Below are positions 23,454 to 29,942 of a stretch of DNA of 32,073 nt, piece after piece. The stretch is from positions 5,680 to 37,752 of the forward strand of contig DBZJ01000032.1 of the NCBI GenBank assembly GCA_002311635.1, read 5' to 3'. Source of the stretch: Syntrophaceae bacterium UBA1163 (GTDB lineage: Bacteria; Desulfobacterota; BSN033; UBA1163). The position numbers were made by a program, and so were the translations under genes. Each line of letters opens with the position of its first letter. The first letter of the stretch is position 1. The notes beneath the pieces were generated by a model. The model ran no database searches, had not been told where the DNA came from, and worked only from the letters and a program-made list of their open reading frames with translations.

Positions 23454-24338
23454 ATGAGACTTCCAACAACCCTTTTGGAAGGGAAAAAGATTTCAAGGAT
23501 TATTCTCTCCATTCAGCCACGCCCCCCTTTCAGTCAAACTCAGATTTCATCCCTCATGAAAAAAGCCTACGAGATGGGGGTCTGGTGTTTTGACCTTCCC
23601 TCCGGGAATCATCTCGAATCCTTTAGAGAGCTAAGAAATCTTATGGCCGATGAAATGCTCACCGGTTTCTGCCATGTAGAGGCGGAAACAGGGGTTTCTT
23701 TCTTAGGAAAGCCTCTCCATCGTTTTGAATCCAAAATCGTCTCCACGATCCGGAGAGAACTCCTCCCTCCTCAACAGACTCGAGATGTTCTTCCCCCCAC
23801 CTTTTCCTCCGAGCTCTTTACACAAAAAGAGATCGACCGGATCGCCTTCGATCTTTTTCGCTTCGAGAAAGCCCTCTCTTCTTTCGATCCCAAAGAGTCC
23901 TCCTTCCTCCTCGTTGGTGAAAAATACGGAGATTGGCTCTTGGCGCTGGGCCGGATCGATCTTCTTCGCGAGATGGTGTCCAAGGTCAGGGGAAAGGGAT
24001 TTATCCCGATCTTTTCAGGTCAATGGGCGACCTTTACCCTCCCAAAGGCAAAATCCCTGGATGTGTCGGCCTACGCCATTCCCATCAATAAGAAATGGAG
24101 CCTCTTTGATTTGCAGCGAGCCTCTGATCTGATCAAGAAGTTTGAAAAGCCCGTGATCAGCCTGAATCCTCTTGCTGACGGGAACCTCTTAAGGGAATCT
24201 GAAGGAGCCCTTTCCTTCCTCTTTGACGAATTGAAGATTTGTGCGGTGATTGCTAAGATTGCCTCGGAAGGAGAAGCTGAAATAGTCGTTGAGGCCCTGA
24301 AGAAATTTCCCTCCCTCATCCCCCCACGAAAAACATGA
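23454..24338 (+). CDS. TIM-barrel-like protein, distantly aldo/keto-reductase-like
   Basis: 294 residues, soluble. Repeated beta-alpha pattern: ISRIILSIQPRPPF, then WCFDLPSGNHLESFRELRNLM, then a long charged middle, then PVISLNPLADGNLL, which resembles the late-barrel KPVIxxxPLAxG strand of aldo/keto reductases. I do not see a complete Asp-Tyr-Lys-His catalytic set, so oxidoreductase activity is uncertain; the middle region (about 85-160) is not family-like. It could instead be an uncharacterised sugar-phosphate-isomerase-like barrel. It follows the glycosyltransferase by 7 bases and is probably co-transcribed. Its last 23 bases overlap the convergent gene at 24316. Confidence 0.7.
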   Translation: MRLPTTLLEGKKISRIILSIQPRPPFSQTQISSLMKKAYEMGVWCFDLPSGNHLESFRELRNLMADEMLTGFCHVEAETGVSFLGKPLHRFESKIVSTIRRELLPPQQTRDVLPPTFSSELFTQKEIDRIAFDLFRFEKALSSFDPKESSFLLVGEKYGDWLLALGRIDLLREMVSKVRGKGFIPIFSGQWATFTLPKAKSLDVSAYAIPINKKWSLFDLQRASDLIKKFEKPVISLNPLADGNLLRESEGALSFLFDELKICAVIAKIASEGEAEIVVEALKKFPSLIPPRKT

Positions 24339-24888
24339 TCGCTCCTGCCACAAGGGGAATACTGAGATTGTCGTTCACTCCAATTGGAAGAATCTCGATC
24401 ACCGCTGCTCCCAGCGCTGCGAGACTTCCCGAGAATCGGCCGAGGTGAGGATAGATCCAGACGATCAAGAGGGAGGTGATCAGAAAAGCCATACTCCCTT
24501 CAAGGGTTTTCCCAAAGATCTTCACTCTCCCAATCCATTTTCCGATTAAGGCGGCCGCTGTGTCAGAAAGGATGAGAATGAAGAGGCTGGCAATGGCAAT
24601 GGATTTGGGAAAGAGGAGGATGCTCAGGATCGTTGAGAAGATAAAATAGGTTGACCCCATAAAGGCGGACTTCTCCTCTTCTCTGAGAACTCTTCCGAAA
24701 AAATATTTTTGGAAAAGGGAAGCCATACCGGAATGGAACTGGCGGAGAAGATCAACCAACAGAAGGGCTATAAAAAAGGGGACGAGAAACAGGATGGCCG
24801 TTTCCTGAGACGTCAAGGCATACCCGACAGGAATGATCAACGTAGCCAGATGAACAATTTTCCTTAGAACCTCAACTTTGGTAATCAA
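24316..24888 (-). CDS. Polyprenol/diacylglycerol kinase-like membrane protein (SEC59/VTE5 family)
   Basis: 190 residues with about six hydrophobic helices. The family motif is present: LSDTAAALIGKWIGRVKIFGKTLEGSMA-type sequence around residues 107-134, the CTP-binding signature shared by dolichol kinase, phytol kinase and phosphatidate cytidylyltransferase-like proteins. It should phosphorylate a lipid alcohol at the inner membrane using CTP. The conserved IGVNDNLSIPL segment near the C-terminus also fits. The start at 24888 lies next to a repeat element (24892-24955). The gene converges on the TIM-barrel gene with a 23-base coding overlap at the 3' ends. The lipid substrate is unknown; the nearby glycosyltransferase hints at envelope glycan or isoprenoid metabolism. 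Confidence 0.85.
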   Translation of the reverse strand: MITKVEVLRKIVHLATLIIPVGYALTSQETAILFLVPFFIALLLVDLLRQFHSGMASLFQKYFFGRVLREEEKSAFMGSTYFIFSTILSILLFPKSIAIASLFILILSDTAAALIGKWIGRVKIFGKTLEGSMAFLITSLLIVWIYPHLGRFSGSLAALGAAVIEILPIGVNDNLSIPLVAGAIMFFVGG

Positions 24889-24891
24889 TCA

Positions 24892-24955
24892 TGTAGCGTT
24901 CCGGTATCTGCCGGAACGTCCTCCTCTTTCGCCCCCATTAAATGAGGGCGCTACA
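24892..24955. repeat. Small element with TGTAGCG/CGCTACA inverted ends
   Basis: A 64-base unit bounded by TGTAGCG (24892-24898) and CGCTACA (24949-24955). Inside are a second stem GTTCCGG/CCGGAAC (24898-24904 and 24911-24917) and a third GCCCCCAT/ATGAGGGC. A TGTAGCG end also occurs at about 31838, after mnmG. It looks like a small palindromic mobile repeat. Confidence 0.65.
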
Positions 24956-24976
24956 AACTCCGCGTCTCCGTGCTCG

Positions 24977-25000
24977 CCCTGAACCCTAAGTGGTTCAGGG
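24977..25000 (-). repeat. Hairpin downstream of rluB
   Basis: CCCTGAACC (24977-24985) and GGTTCAGGG (24992-25000) form a perfect 9-base stem with a 6-base loop, 47 bases beyond the rluB stop. There is no T-run on the minus strand, so it may protect the 3' end of the rluB mRNA rather than terminate by itself. Confidence 0.55.
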
Positions 25001-25046
25001 TCCTCGCGTCCCCGGGTCTTCGTCTCTCTCTATCTCGTCATCTCGC

Positions 25047-25772
25047 TTACGCCAAACTGATCTTTTTAAGCTTCTCCGTTTCCTCCGGCTTGAGATAACG
25101 GAATTGTCCGAAAGGAAGGTCTCCTAATTGAATCGGCCCGTATTCAACCCGCTTCAGCTTGAGAACCGTGTGGCCGACGGCTGAAAACATCCTCTTCACC
25201 AGGCGGTTTCTCCCTTCCGTCACCACCACCCGAACCCAGCTATTTTTTTCTCTCTGGCGAACAAGACTGCAAGAAACAGCCTTGGCTTCCCCATCTTCGA
25301 GCATCACTCCCCTCTTGAGCCGAATCAGTTTTTTCTCTTCCGGAACCCCTGCCACTTTCACCAGGTAGGTCTTCGGAACAGAAAATCTCGGATGGGAGAG
25401 CAGGTGGGCAAGGTCACCATCATTGGTGAGAAGGAGGAGCCCCTCTGCATCGAAATCGAGCCGACCTACTGGATAGATTCTCCAATGCACGTTCTTGAGA
25501 AGGTCCATGATGGTTGGCCTTCCCTTGGGGTCCTTCACCGTGGAAAGATAGCCCCTGGGTTTATTGAGGAGAAGAATGACCTTGGGCTCAGGATGGGCGA
25601 GCCTTCTCCCATCCACTTTGATGTGATCTCTGGAAGGATCGGCTTTGAAACCCAATGCGTCAACGATTTTACCATTGACCGACACCCTACCTTCAAGCAT
25701 CATCCTCTCGGCCTCTCTCCTCGAGGCGATCCCGGCCTTGGCTAAAATCTTTTGAATCCGTTCCAGTGCCAA
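25047..25772 (-). CDS. rluB: Ribosomal large-subunit pseudouridine synthase B (RluB family)
   Basis: 241 residues from a TTG start at 25772. An S4-type RNA-binding domain comes first (QKILAKAGIASRREAERMI, VNGKIV), then the catalytic domain with GRLDFDAEGLLLLTNDGDLAHLLSHP containing the catalytic Asp, and the closing GRNRLVKRMFSAVGH motif. It isomerises a uridine in 23S rRNA (position 2605 in E. coli). The open frame runs on to 25949, but those 59 residues would read through scpB and a repeat, so the TTG 10 bases after the scpB stop with GTAGGG upstream is the likelier start. A GTG/ATG further up cannot be excluded. Pairing with scpB is common in bacteria. Confidence 0.9.
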   Translation of the reverse strand: MALERIQKILAKAGIASRREAERMMLEGRVSVNGKIVDALGFKADPSRDHIKVDGRRLAHPEPKVILLLNKPRGYLSTVKDPKGRPTIMDLLKNVHWRIYPVGRLDFDAEGLLLLTNDGDLAHLLSHPRFSVPKTYLVKVAGVPEEKKLIRLKRGVMLEDGEAKAVSCSLVRQREKNSWVRVVVTEGRNRLVKRMFSAVGHTVLKLKRVEYGPIQLGDLPFGQFRYLKPEETEKLKKISLA

Positions 25773-25782
25773 TCGAGTTTCC

Positions 25783-26577
25783 CTACTCTTTTTCCTCCCC
25801 CTCACCCCATTCCTCTCCCTCCTGAGACTGTGTCGTAATCCCTTTTTTGTCATTGCGAGCGAACGAAGAGAGCGTGGCAATCTCGTTGTTTTCAACGTCT
25901 TGCGAGATTGCTTCGGTCGTTTCACTCCCTCGCAATGACATTGCGACACTGTCTCCGTACTGAGAGGAGTCTCCTGGAACCTCTTCCTTTAGTGTTTCTT
26001 CTTCGGATTTCTCCTGGGGGATTATCTCTTCGAGGGGTCTTTCCGCAGGGGCCGGCGGGGGCTCGATTTCCTGGAGGTTGGGAAGGTCCGAAAGCGCATT
26101 AAGGCTGAAGAGTTCCAGAAACGTCTTGGTGGTACCATAGACAATGGGACGTCCCGGCAGGTCCTTTCGGCCCATCATCTTGATCAATCCCTTTTCCAAA
26201 AGGGTATGAAGAACAGATCCCGAATCGACTCCCCGAACCTCTTCGATGGCAGGCCGGATGACCGGCTGGCGATACGCAACAATGGCCAATGTTTCCAACG
26301 CAGCCTGGCTCAGCTTAACTGCCTTCATTTTTTTCAGCCGGTTCACCCATCCCGCGAAACCGGGTTTTGTCCGGAATTGATATCCGCCAGCCACCTCCGT
26401 CAACTCGATTCCCTTGGAACGATCTTCATACTCCGCTTGAATCTGACGGATCCCTTCCAAAATGGCCTCTTTGTTCGATTCGGGCAGGATCTCGATAATG
26501 GTTTCGAGCCGGATGGGAGAATCCGAAACGAAAAGGAGGCTTTCTAAGATTGGCTTGACATCGAAATCATCCATCAT
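25783..26577 (-). CDS. scpB: Segregation and condensation protein B (ScpB)
   Basis: 264 residues. Two winged-helix domains (about 5-85 and 90-165) with family motifs ILESLLFVSDSPI, LSQAALETLAIVAYRQPVIRPAIEEVRGV and GRKDLPGRPIVYGTTKTFLELF. ScpB binds the SMC-ScpA condensin and aids chromosome segregation. Core ScpB ends near 170; the remaining tail is acidic and, from residues about 213-244, is encoded by the palindromic repeat at 25848-25940. The final residues (about 250-264, Gly/Glu-rich) come from a second repeat half. The tail is therefore recent and probably dispensable. The start is the ATG at 26577 (a second ATG follows directly) behind AGAGGTC. scpA is not adjacent; hfq/miaA lie upstream beyond a repeat. 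Confidence 0.92.
   Translation of the reverse strand: MMDDFDVKPILESLLFVSDSPIRLETIIEILPESNKEAILEGIRQIQAEYEDRSKGIELTEVAGGYQFRTKPGFAGWVNRLKKMKAVKLSQAALETLAIVAYRQPVIRPAIEEVRGVDSGSVLHTLLEKGLIKMMGRKDLPGRPIVYGTTKTFLELFSLNALSDLPNLQEIEPPPAPAERPLEEIIPQEKSEEETLKEEVPGDSSQYGDSVAMSLRGSETTEAISQDVENNEIATLSSFARNDKKGITTQSQEGEEWGEGEEKE
25796..25821. repeat. Half-copy of the CCCTCACCCC/CTCTCCC repeat
   Basis: CCCCCTCACCCCATTCCTCTCCCTC-like sequence matches one arm of the palindrome at 15727-15774. It encodes the Gly/Glu-rich end of ScpB, 27 bases from the TCATTGCGAG repeat. Confidence 0.5.
25848..25940. repeat. Dispersed palindromic repeat inside the 3' end of scpB
   Basis: Left arm TGTCATTGCGAGCGAACGA (from 25848) and right arm ending CCTCGCAATGACA (to 25940) are near-perfect inverted copies over about 38 bases, with CAATCTCG/CGAGATTG pairing inside. 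This is the widespread TCATTGCGAG class of bacterial intergenic repeat. Unusually, it lies within the coding sequence, in frame, and adds about 32 codons to scpB. Confidence 0.85.
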
Positions 26578-26621
26578 CCTGACCTCTAATTCACACTTTA
26601 ATCAACCTACCGTATCGCGTC

Positions 26622-26759
26622 AGACGCTTCTTTACATTAGCTACTGAGGCGTCATTCCCGCCCTGTATCAACTACGGGGTAAACTCCAGTCCCGCCTTTC
26701 GCGGGATTGAAAAGGCTGGATTCCGGATCGAGTCCGGAATGACTCAAAGTGAAGCGTCT
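26622..26759. repeat. MITE-like composite repeat between hfq and scpB
   Basis: Nine-base inverted ends AGACGCTTC (26622-26630) and GAAGCGTCT (26751-26759) enclose a unit starting GTCATTCCCGCC (26651) and ending GGAATGAC (26736-26743). Inside are CCCGCC/GGCGGG-type and CCGGA(TCGAGT)CCGG palindromes. The ATTCCGGATCGAGTCCGGAAT core is a well-known dispersed intergenic motif of many bacteria. ACGGGGTAAACTCC (26674-26687) also matches the hairpin at 10074-10113. It fills most of the 266-base gap 26578-26843. Confidence 0.7.
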
Positions 26760-26843
26760 TTTGACTCAATACATCATTTACGAACAAGCTCCCAACAAAC
26801 CGTCACCGAACAACAACCGAATTGCAGGGACAGAAGCGCAATT

Positions 26844-27071
26844 CTATTTTGAGTCAAGAAACTCTATTTTCTCGCCGGGCGAGATGGAGGAGATGGCATG
26901 TTTATAGACCAGCTGATCCGTCTGTCCTCGGAGGATGATACAGAAATTATCGAAGCTGAGGATGACTCCTTCCATCCTGTGACCTGTGGTCAATTCGATC
27001 ACCACATGTTTCCGGTCACGCCGGATGCGATTGAGAAATTGATCCTGAATGTTCATCTGATTCTTCATCAT
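26844..27071 (-). CDS. hfq: RNA-binding protein Hfq
   Basis: 75 residues, a typical short Hfq. The Sm1 motif is clear (QDQFLNRIRRDRKHVVIELTTGHRMEGVILSFDNF) and Sm2 ends with the conserved YKHAISSISP. Hfq forms a hexameric ring that brings small RNAs and mRNAs together. The ATG at 27071 is preferred: it overlaps the miaA stop by four bases (ATGA) and has GGAGGG about 8 bases upstream. A longer frame to 27128 would run back into miaA and add a non-family N-terminus. miaA-hfq is the classical bacterial order. Confidence 0.95.
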   Translation of the reverse strand: MMKNQMNIQDQFLNRIRRDRKHVVIELTTGHRMEGVILSFDNFCIILRGQTDQLVYKHAISSISPGEKIEFLDSK

Positions 27072-28024
27072 GCCATGGGCCCTCCCCTCTCCCAAAAAGA
27101 TCTGACTTCGAGAAACATTTTTCCCCAATCCGCCGACTCATCGCACCACTGAACCTCAGGATCGGCCTTAAACCATGTCCATTGTCGCTTGGCATAATGA
27201 CGCGTATCCCTTTTCATCTGTCGGACCGCTTCGTCCCACCCGATCTCTTTCGAGAGAAATTGAACCATCTGTTTATAACCTAAACTTTGCATCGGCTTCA
27301 ATTCACCGCCATAACCCATCGCCATCAGCCTCTCCACCTCCCCAAGGAACCCCTTTTCTATCATCTGATCGACTCTCTCCTCGATACGACGGTAGAGTAT
27401 ATCCCTGCTCATCTCCAGACCAATTTTTAAAGTCACATAGGGTCTTTCTCCAAAACGATGCTGCTCCCGATAAAAAGAGATGGGGACCCCTGTCGAGTCA
27501 AAGACCTCCAGAGCCCGGATAATTCGAAAGAGGTCATTGGGATGGAGACGTAAGGCGCTTTGGGAATCGACTTCTCTCAAACGATCATAAAGGACGGCGC
27601 CCCCTTTCTCCTTTGCTTCCCCTCTTAGATTCTCTCTCACCCGGGGGTCGATTCGAGGACTGGAGAAGAGTCCTTGCGTGAGGGTTTTGATATAGAGGCC
27701 GGTTCCCCCGACGACCCAAATGGGTTTCCTGTTCTGAAATAATTGATCAATCGTTTTCCGACCTAAGGTTCGATAGAGGGCAGCGTGAAAAGGTTGATCA
27801 GGGGTCACCAGATCGATCAGGTGATGCCGTACTCTTCTTTGATCATCGGATGTGGGTTTGGCCGTGCCGATATCCATATACCGATAAACCTGCATCGAAT
27901 CAGCGCCGATGATTTCACCACCCAATTCCTCCGCCCATTCGATCGCTAATCGGGATTTCCCCGTTCCCGTAGGACCGAGGAGGATTACGGCCCGAGGCCG
28001 GTCCGTCTTAACCTTTGCGGCCAT
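27068..28024 (-). CDS. miaA: tRNA dimethylallyltransferase (MiaA)
   Basis: 318 residues, full length. P-loop LLGPTGTGKSRLAI near the N-terminus, the DSMQVYRYMDIGTAKP motif with the catalytic Asp, HHLIDLVTPDQPFHAALY, and the C-terminal RDTRHYAKRQWTWFK motif. The enzyme transfers a dimethylallyl group to N6 of A37 in tRNAs reading UNN codons. It is the first gene of the miaA-hfq unit. The predicted promoter leaves almost no leader, see the promoter entry. It is divergent from the GAF-Fis gene. Confidence 0.96.
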   Translation of the reverse strand: MAAKVKTDRPRAVILLGPTGTGKSRLAIEWAEELGGEIIGADSMQVYRYMDIGTAKPTSDDQRRVRHHLIDLVTPDQPFHAALYRTLGRKTIDQLFQNRKPIWVVGGTGLYIKTLTQGLFSSPRIDPRVRENLRGEAKEKGGAVLYDRLREVDSQSALRLHPNDLFRIIRALEVFDSTGVPISFYREQHRFGERPYVTLKIGLEMSRDILYRRIEERVDQMIEKGFLGEVERLMAMGYGGELKPMQSLGYKQMVQFLSKEIGWDEAVRQMKRDTRHYAKRQWTWFKADPEVQWCDESADWGKMFLEVRSFWERGGPMA

Positions 28025-28033
28025 ATCGAGTCG

Positions 28034-28062
28034 ATTTTAATGAATTCACGATGACACTTCAA
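28034..28062 (-). promoter_or_regulatory. Promoter of miaA-hfq with overlapping palindrome
   Basis: On the minus strand TTGAAG (plus 28057-28062), a 17-base spacer and TAAAAT (plus 28034-28039, five of six). The predicted start, near 28027, is only a few bases from the miaA ATG at 28024, so the mRNA would be nearly leaderless. A perfect odd palindrome ACACTT-C-AAGTGT (28054-28066) covers the -35 and could be an operator. Confidence 0.55.
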
Positions 28063-28100
28063 GTGTAAAATGGTGTAAAGAAAGACCTCATAAATTTTTC

Positions 28101-28129
28101 TTGAAATTGGAATTTAATTTATATAGGAT
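28101..28129 (+). promoter_or_regulatory. Promoter of the GAF-Fis gene
   Basis: TTGAAA (28101-28106), 17-base spacer, TAGGAT (28124-28129, four of six) in an AT-rich stretch. The predicted leader of about 44 bases ends in a clean AGGAG (28169-28173) six bases before the ATG at 28180. Confidence 0.55.
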
Positions 28130-28179
28130 TAACCCTGTCGCCGTTGCTTCGCTCAAGTTCCACCGGATAGGAGCCTGAC

Positions 28180-28992
28180 ATGCTTTCCACATCCTTCGGC
28201 AATCCTCAGTCAAATCCCGAATTGAGAAGCCTCTACGAGATTATCCTGCTCCCTCCGCTGAACCACCTCCAGGACTATTTTCTTAGGGTGATCGCGATCC
28301 TGTCTGGCTATTTTTCAATCAAGTATTCGGCCCTTTTCCTCCAAAACCCGCAAAAAGATTCTCTCCACGTGGAGGCCCTTTACGGGATCGAAAAAGAAAC
28401 GCACCCTCTCACATGCAGCAGCCAAAAAGGGACGATAGGGAAAGTCCTTGGATCACGACAGCCCATGGTGATTCAGAATCTGAGCCAGGAGCCACTCTAC
28501 GAGGAGATGATGAAGAGTCAGAAGCGGATTGAGAAAATCCAACCTCCCTTGCTCTGCGTCCCTCTCATTACAGATGATGAATCGATGGGGGTGATCAATG
28601 TAAACTCCCTCTATGGTCCCGCACACGGATTTGTTGAGGATTTCCAATTCCTATCCATTCTGTCGGCCATCCTGTCCCCGGCGATCAAAAATTATCACCA
28701 GAAAACGGCCGCCCCTCGTGCAAAAGACGGCAGACCCAAGGCAGGATCCCATCTGCTGGATGAGCTCTTAGAACAGAAGCTGGTTGAAGTTCTGAATAAG
28801 ATCGATCCGTATGTGGAGACAAAGACCAAGATGAAGATCTACAACGATATTATTAGACTGGTAGAGAAGATTTTGATCAAGTCCGCCTTAAACAGGGTGG
28901 ACCATGTTCAAATTGCTGCTGCACAATTCTTAGGGATCAATCGAAACACCCTTCGTAAGAAGATGAAAGAGCTGAAAATCAAAGCCCGCTGA
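28180..28992 (+). CDS. GAF-domain protein with C-terminal Fis-type helix-turn-helix
   Basis: 270 residues. A GAF sensor domain occupies about 20-170 (IKYSALFLQN, GTIGKVLGSRQPMVIQNL, LLCVPLITDDESMGVINVNSLYG), followed by a linker (172-190) and a C-terminal Fis/NtrC-type DNA-binding domain (about 215-270) ending AAAQFLGINRNTLRKKMKEL. The layout resembles NifA-like sigma54 activators, but the central AAA+ ATPase domain is absent, so it cannot remodel sigma54 polymerase by itself. It may act as a ligand-responsive DNA-binding protein or nucleoid-type regulator. AGGAG 6 bases before the ATG. It is divergent from miaA with two promoters in the 155-base gap. Ligand and targets are not recognisable. 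Confidence 0.88.
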   Translation: MLSTSFGNPQSNPELRSLYEIILLPPLNHLQDYFLRVIAILSGYFSIKYSALFLQNPQKDSLHVEALYGIEKETHPLTCSSQKGTIGKVLGSRQPMVIQNLSQEPLYEEMMKSQKRIEKIQPPLLCVPLITDDESMGVINVNSLYGPAHGFVEDFQFLSILSAILSPAIKNYHQKTAAPRAKDGRPKAGSHLLDELLEQKLVEVLNKIDPYVETKTKMKIYNDIIRLVEKILIKSALNRVDHVQIAAAQFLGINRNTLRKKMKELKIKAR

Positions 28993-29003
28993 TAATCTCT
29001 AAT

Positions 29004-29113
29004 AGGATTCGAGGAGTCAAGTGGTCAAGGGGCCGAGCGAAAATCTTAATGTATAAAAACTTGAACCCTTGAATCCTCGACCCCTGGAGCCCTTGAACCC
29101 TCATCCGAATCCT
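29004..29113. repeat. MITE-like element with AGGATTCG inverted ends
   Basis: A 110-base unit between the GAF-Fis and QueG-like genes, bounded by AGGATTCG (29004-29011) and CGAATCCT (29106-29113). It contains internal partial palindromes of the TCAAGGGG / CCCTTGAATCCTCGACCCC type and repeated CCCTTGAA words. A decayed fragment occurs at 13681-13700. It carries no gene. Confidence 0.65.
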
Positions 29114-29130
29114 TTTAAAATTAAACACCA

Positions 29131-29811
29131 ATGTCTGAACACCAAAACGCCGAAAGGATAAAGAATCTTTCCCATCAACAGGGAGGTTCCCTGTTTGGAG
29201 CGGCAGATCTACGCTCTTTTAAAAAGGAAGAAATGCTTCTTCCCCCTTCCTTACTGGATCGACTTCCTTACGCTATCTCGGTGGGATACCATCTTTCCGA
29301 TGCGATCCTGGAAGAGATCGAAAACCAACCCACGCCACTCTATTTCCATCACTACCAGAGAGTCAACATTCTTCTCGACACCATCGGGTTGATTGTGACT
29401 TCAACCATTCAAGATCTTGGATACCAGGCCATGCCCATCCCTGCCTCCCAATTGGTGGATTGGAAAAACCAAAGGGGACACCTTTCCCATAAACACGTGG
29501 CCCGGGCTGCGGGAGTGGGATGGATAGGCCGAAACAATCTCCTCGTCAATCAACGATTCGGATCGAGGATTCGTCTCATTACCATTCTCACCGATCTTCC
29601 TCTTAAGATCGATTCACCTTCACTAAATCATTGCGGCACCTGTCACCATTGCCTGTCTGTCTGTCCAGCAGGAGCAATTAAGGAACGACAAGAGGACTTC
29701 GATCACCTTCGATGTTACGAACAACTGAGAACCTTTGCCAAAACCCTCCACTTCAGCCATAATATCTGTGGTGTCTGCGTGAAGGCCTGCCGGGGGACCA
29801 AAACCGCATAG
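29131..29811 (+). CDS. QueG-like double-cluster iron-sulfur protein (epoxyqueuosine reductase family)
   Basis: 226 residues, shorter than full QueG (about 340-380). The core WIGRNNLLVNQRFGSRIRLITILTDLPL and ferredoxin motifs of the family are present: Cys-x2-Cys-x2-Cys-x3-Cys in CGTCHHCLSVCPAGAI and a second set in ICGVCVKACRG. QueG-type proteins reduce epoxyqueuosine in tRNA with cobalamin; short relatives like this one are often annotated the same way but their reaction is untested. The N-terminal part is reduced, and the C-terminal HEAT-like extension of QueG is missing. It is next to mnmG, another tRNA wobble-base modification gene, which supports but does not prove a tRNA role. No clear ribosome site; the start follows a repeat. 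Confidence 0.78.
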   Translation: MSEHQNAERIKNLSHQQGGSLFGAADLRSFKKEEMLLPPSLLDRLPYAISVGYHLSDAILEEIENQPTPLYFHHYQRVNILLDTIGLIVTSTIQDLGYQAMPIPASQLVDWKNQRGHLSHKHVARAAGVGWIGRNNLLVNQRFGSRIRLITILTDLPLKIDSPSLNHCGTCHHCLSVCPAGAIKERQEDFDHLRCYEQLRTFAKTLHFSHNICGVCVKACRGTKTA

Positions 29812-29942
29812 GGCAGAGCGCAGAGGAAAACATCCGTGGCCGTGTCGCGTGCCACGAGCCTGCACGCCCCAGGCCGTTTCGGCACGCAGGTGTACCCGGA
29901 CACGGAAAACGGACACGGACACGATAAAATAAGTTATAGACT
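29812..29942. repeat. GC-rich palindromic repeat upstream of mnmG
   Basis: CCGTGTC (about 29851-29857) pairs with GACACGG (about 29903-29909), with inner CCTGC/GCAGG arms. Beyond it are repeated GGACACGG words. GCATAGGGCAGAGCGCAGAG-type sequence at the left resembles the edge of the repeat at 21656-21864. The mnmG start has no visible Shine-Dalgarno sequence, perhaps because the repeat arrived there. Confidence 0.55.

Noticed and set aside
25773..25949. Long N-terminus of RluB
   Set aside because: It would be read from repeat sequence and the end of scpB, and family homology begins only after the TTG at 25772.
27072..27128. 19-residue N-terminal extension of Hfq
   Set aside because: It overlaps the miaA end, lacks family similarity, and the ATG at 27071 has a good ribosome site and a classical ATGA overlap.
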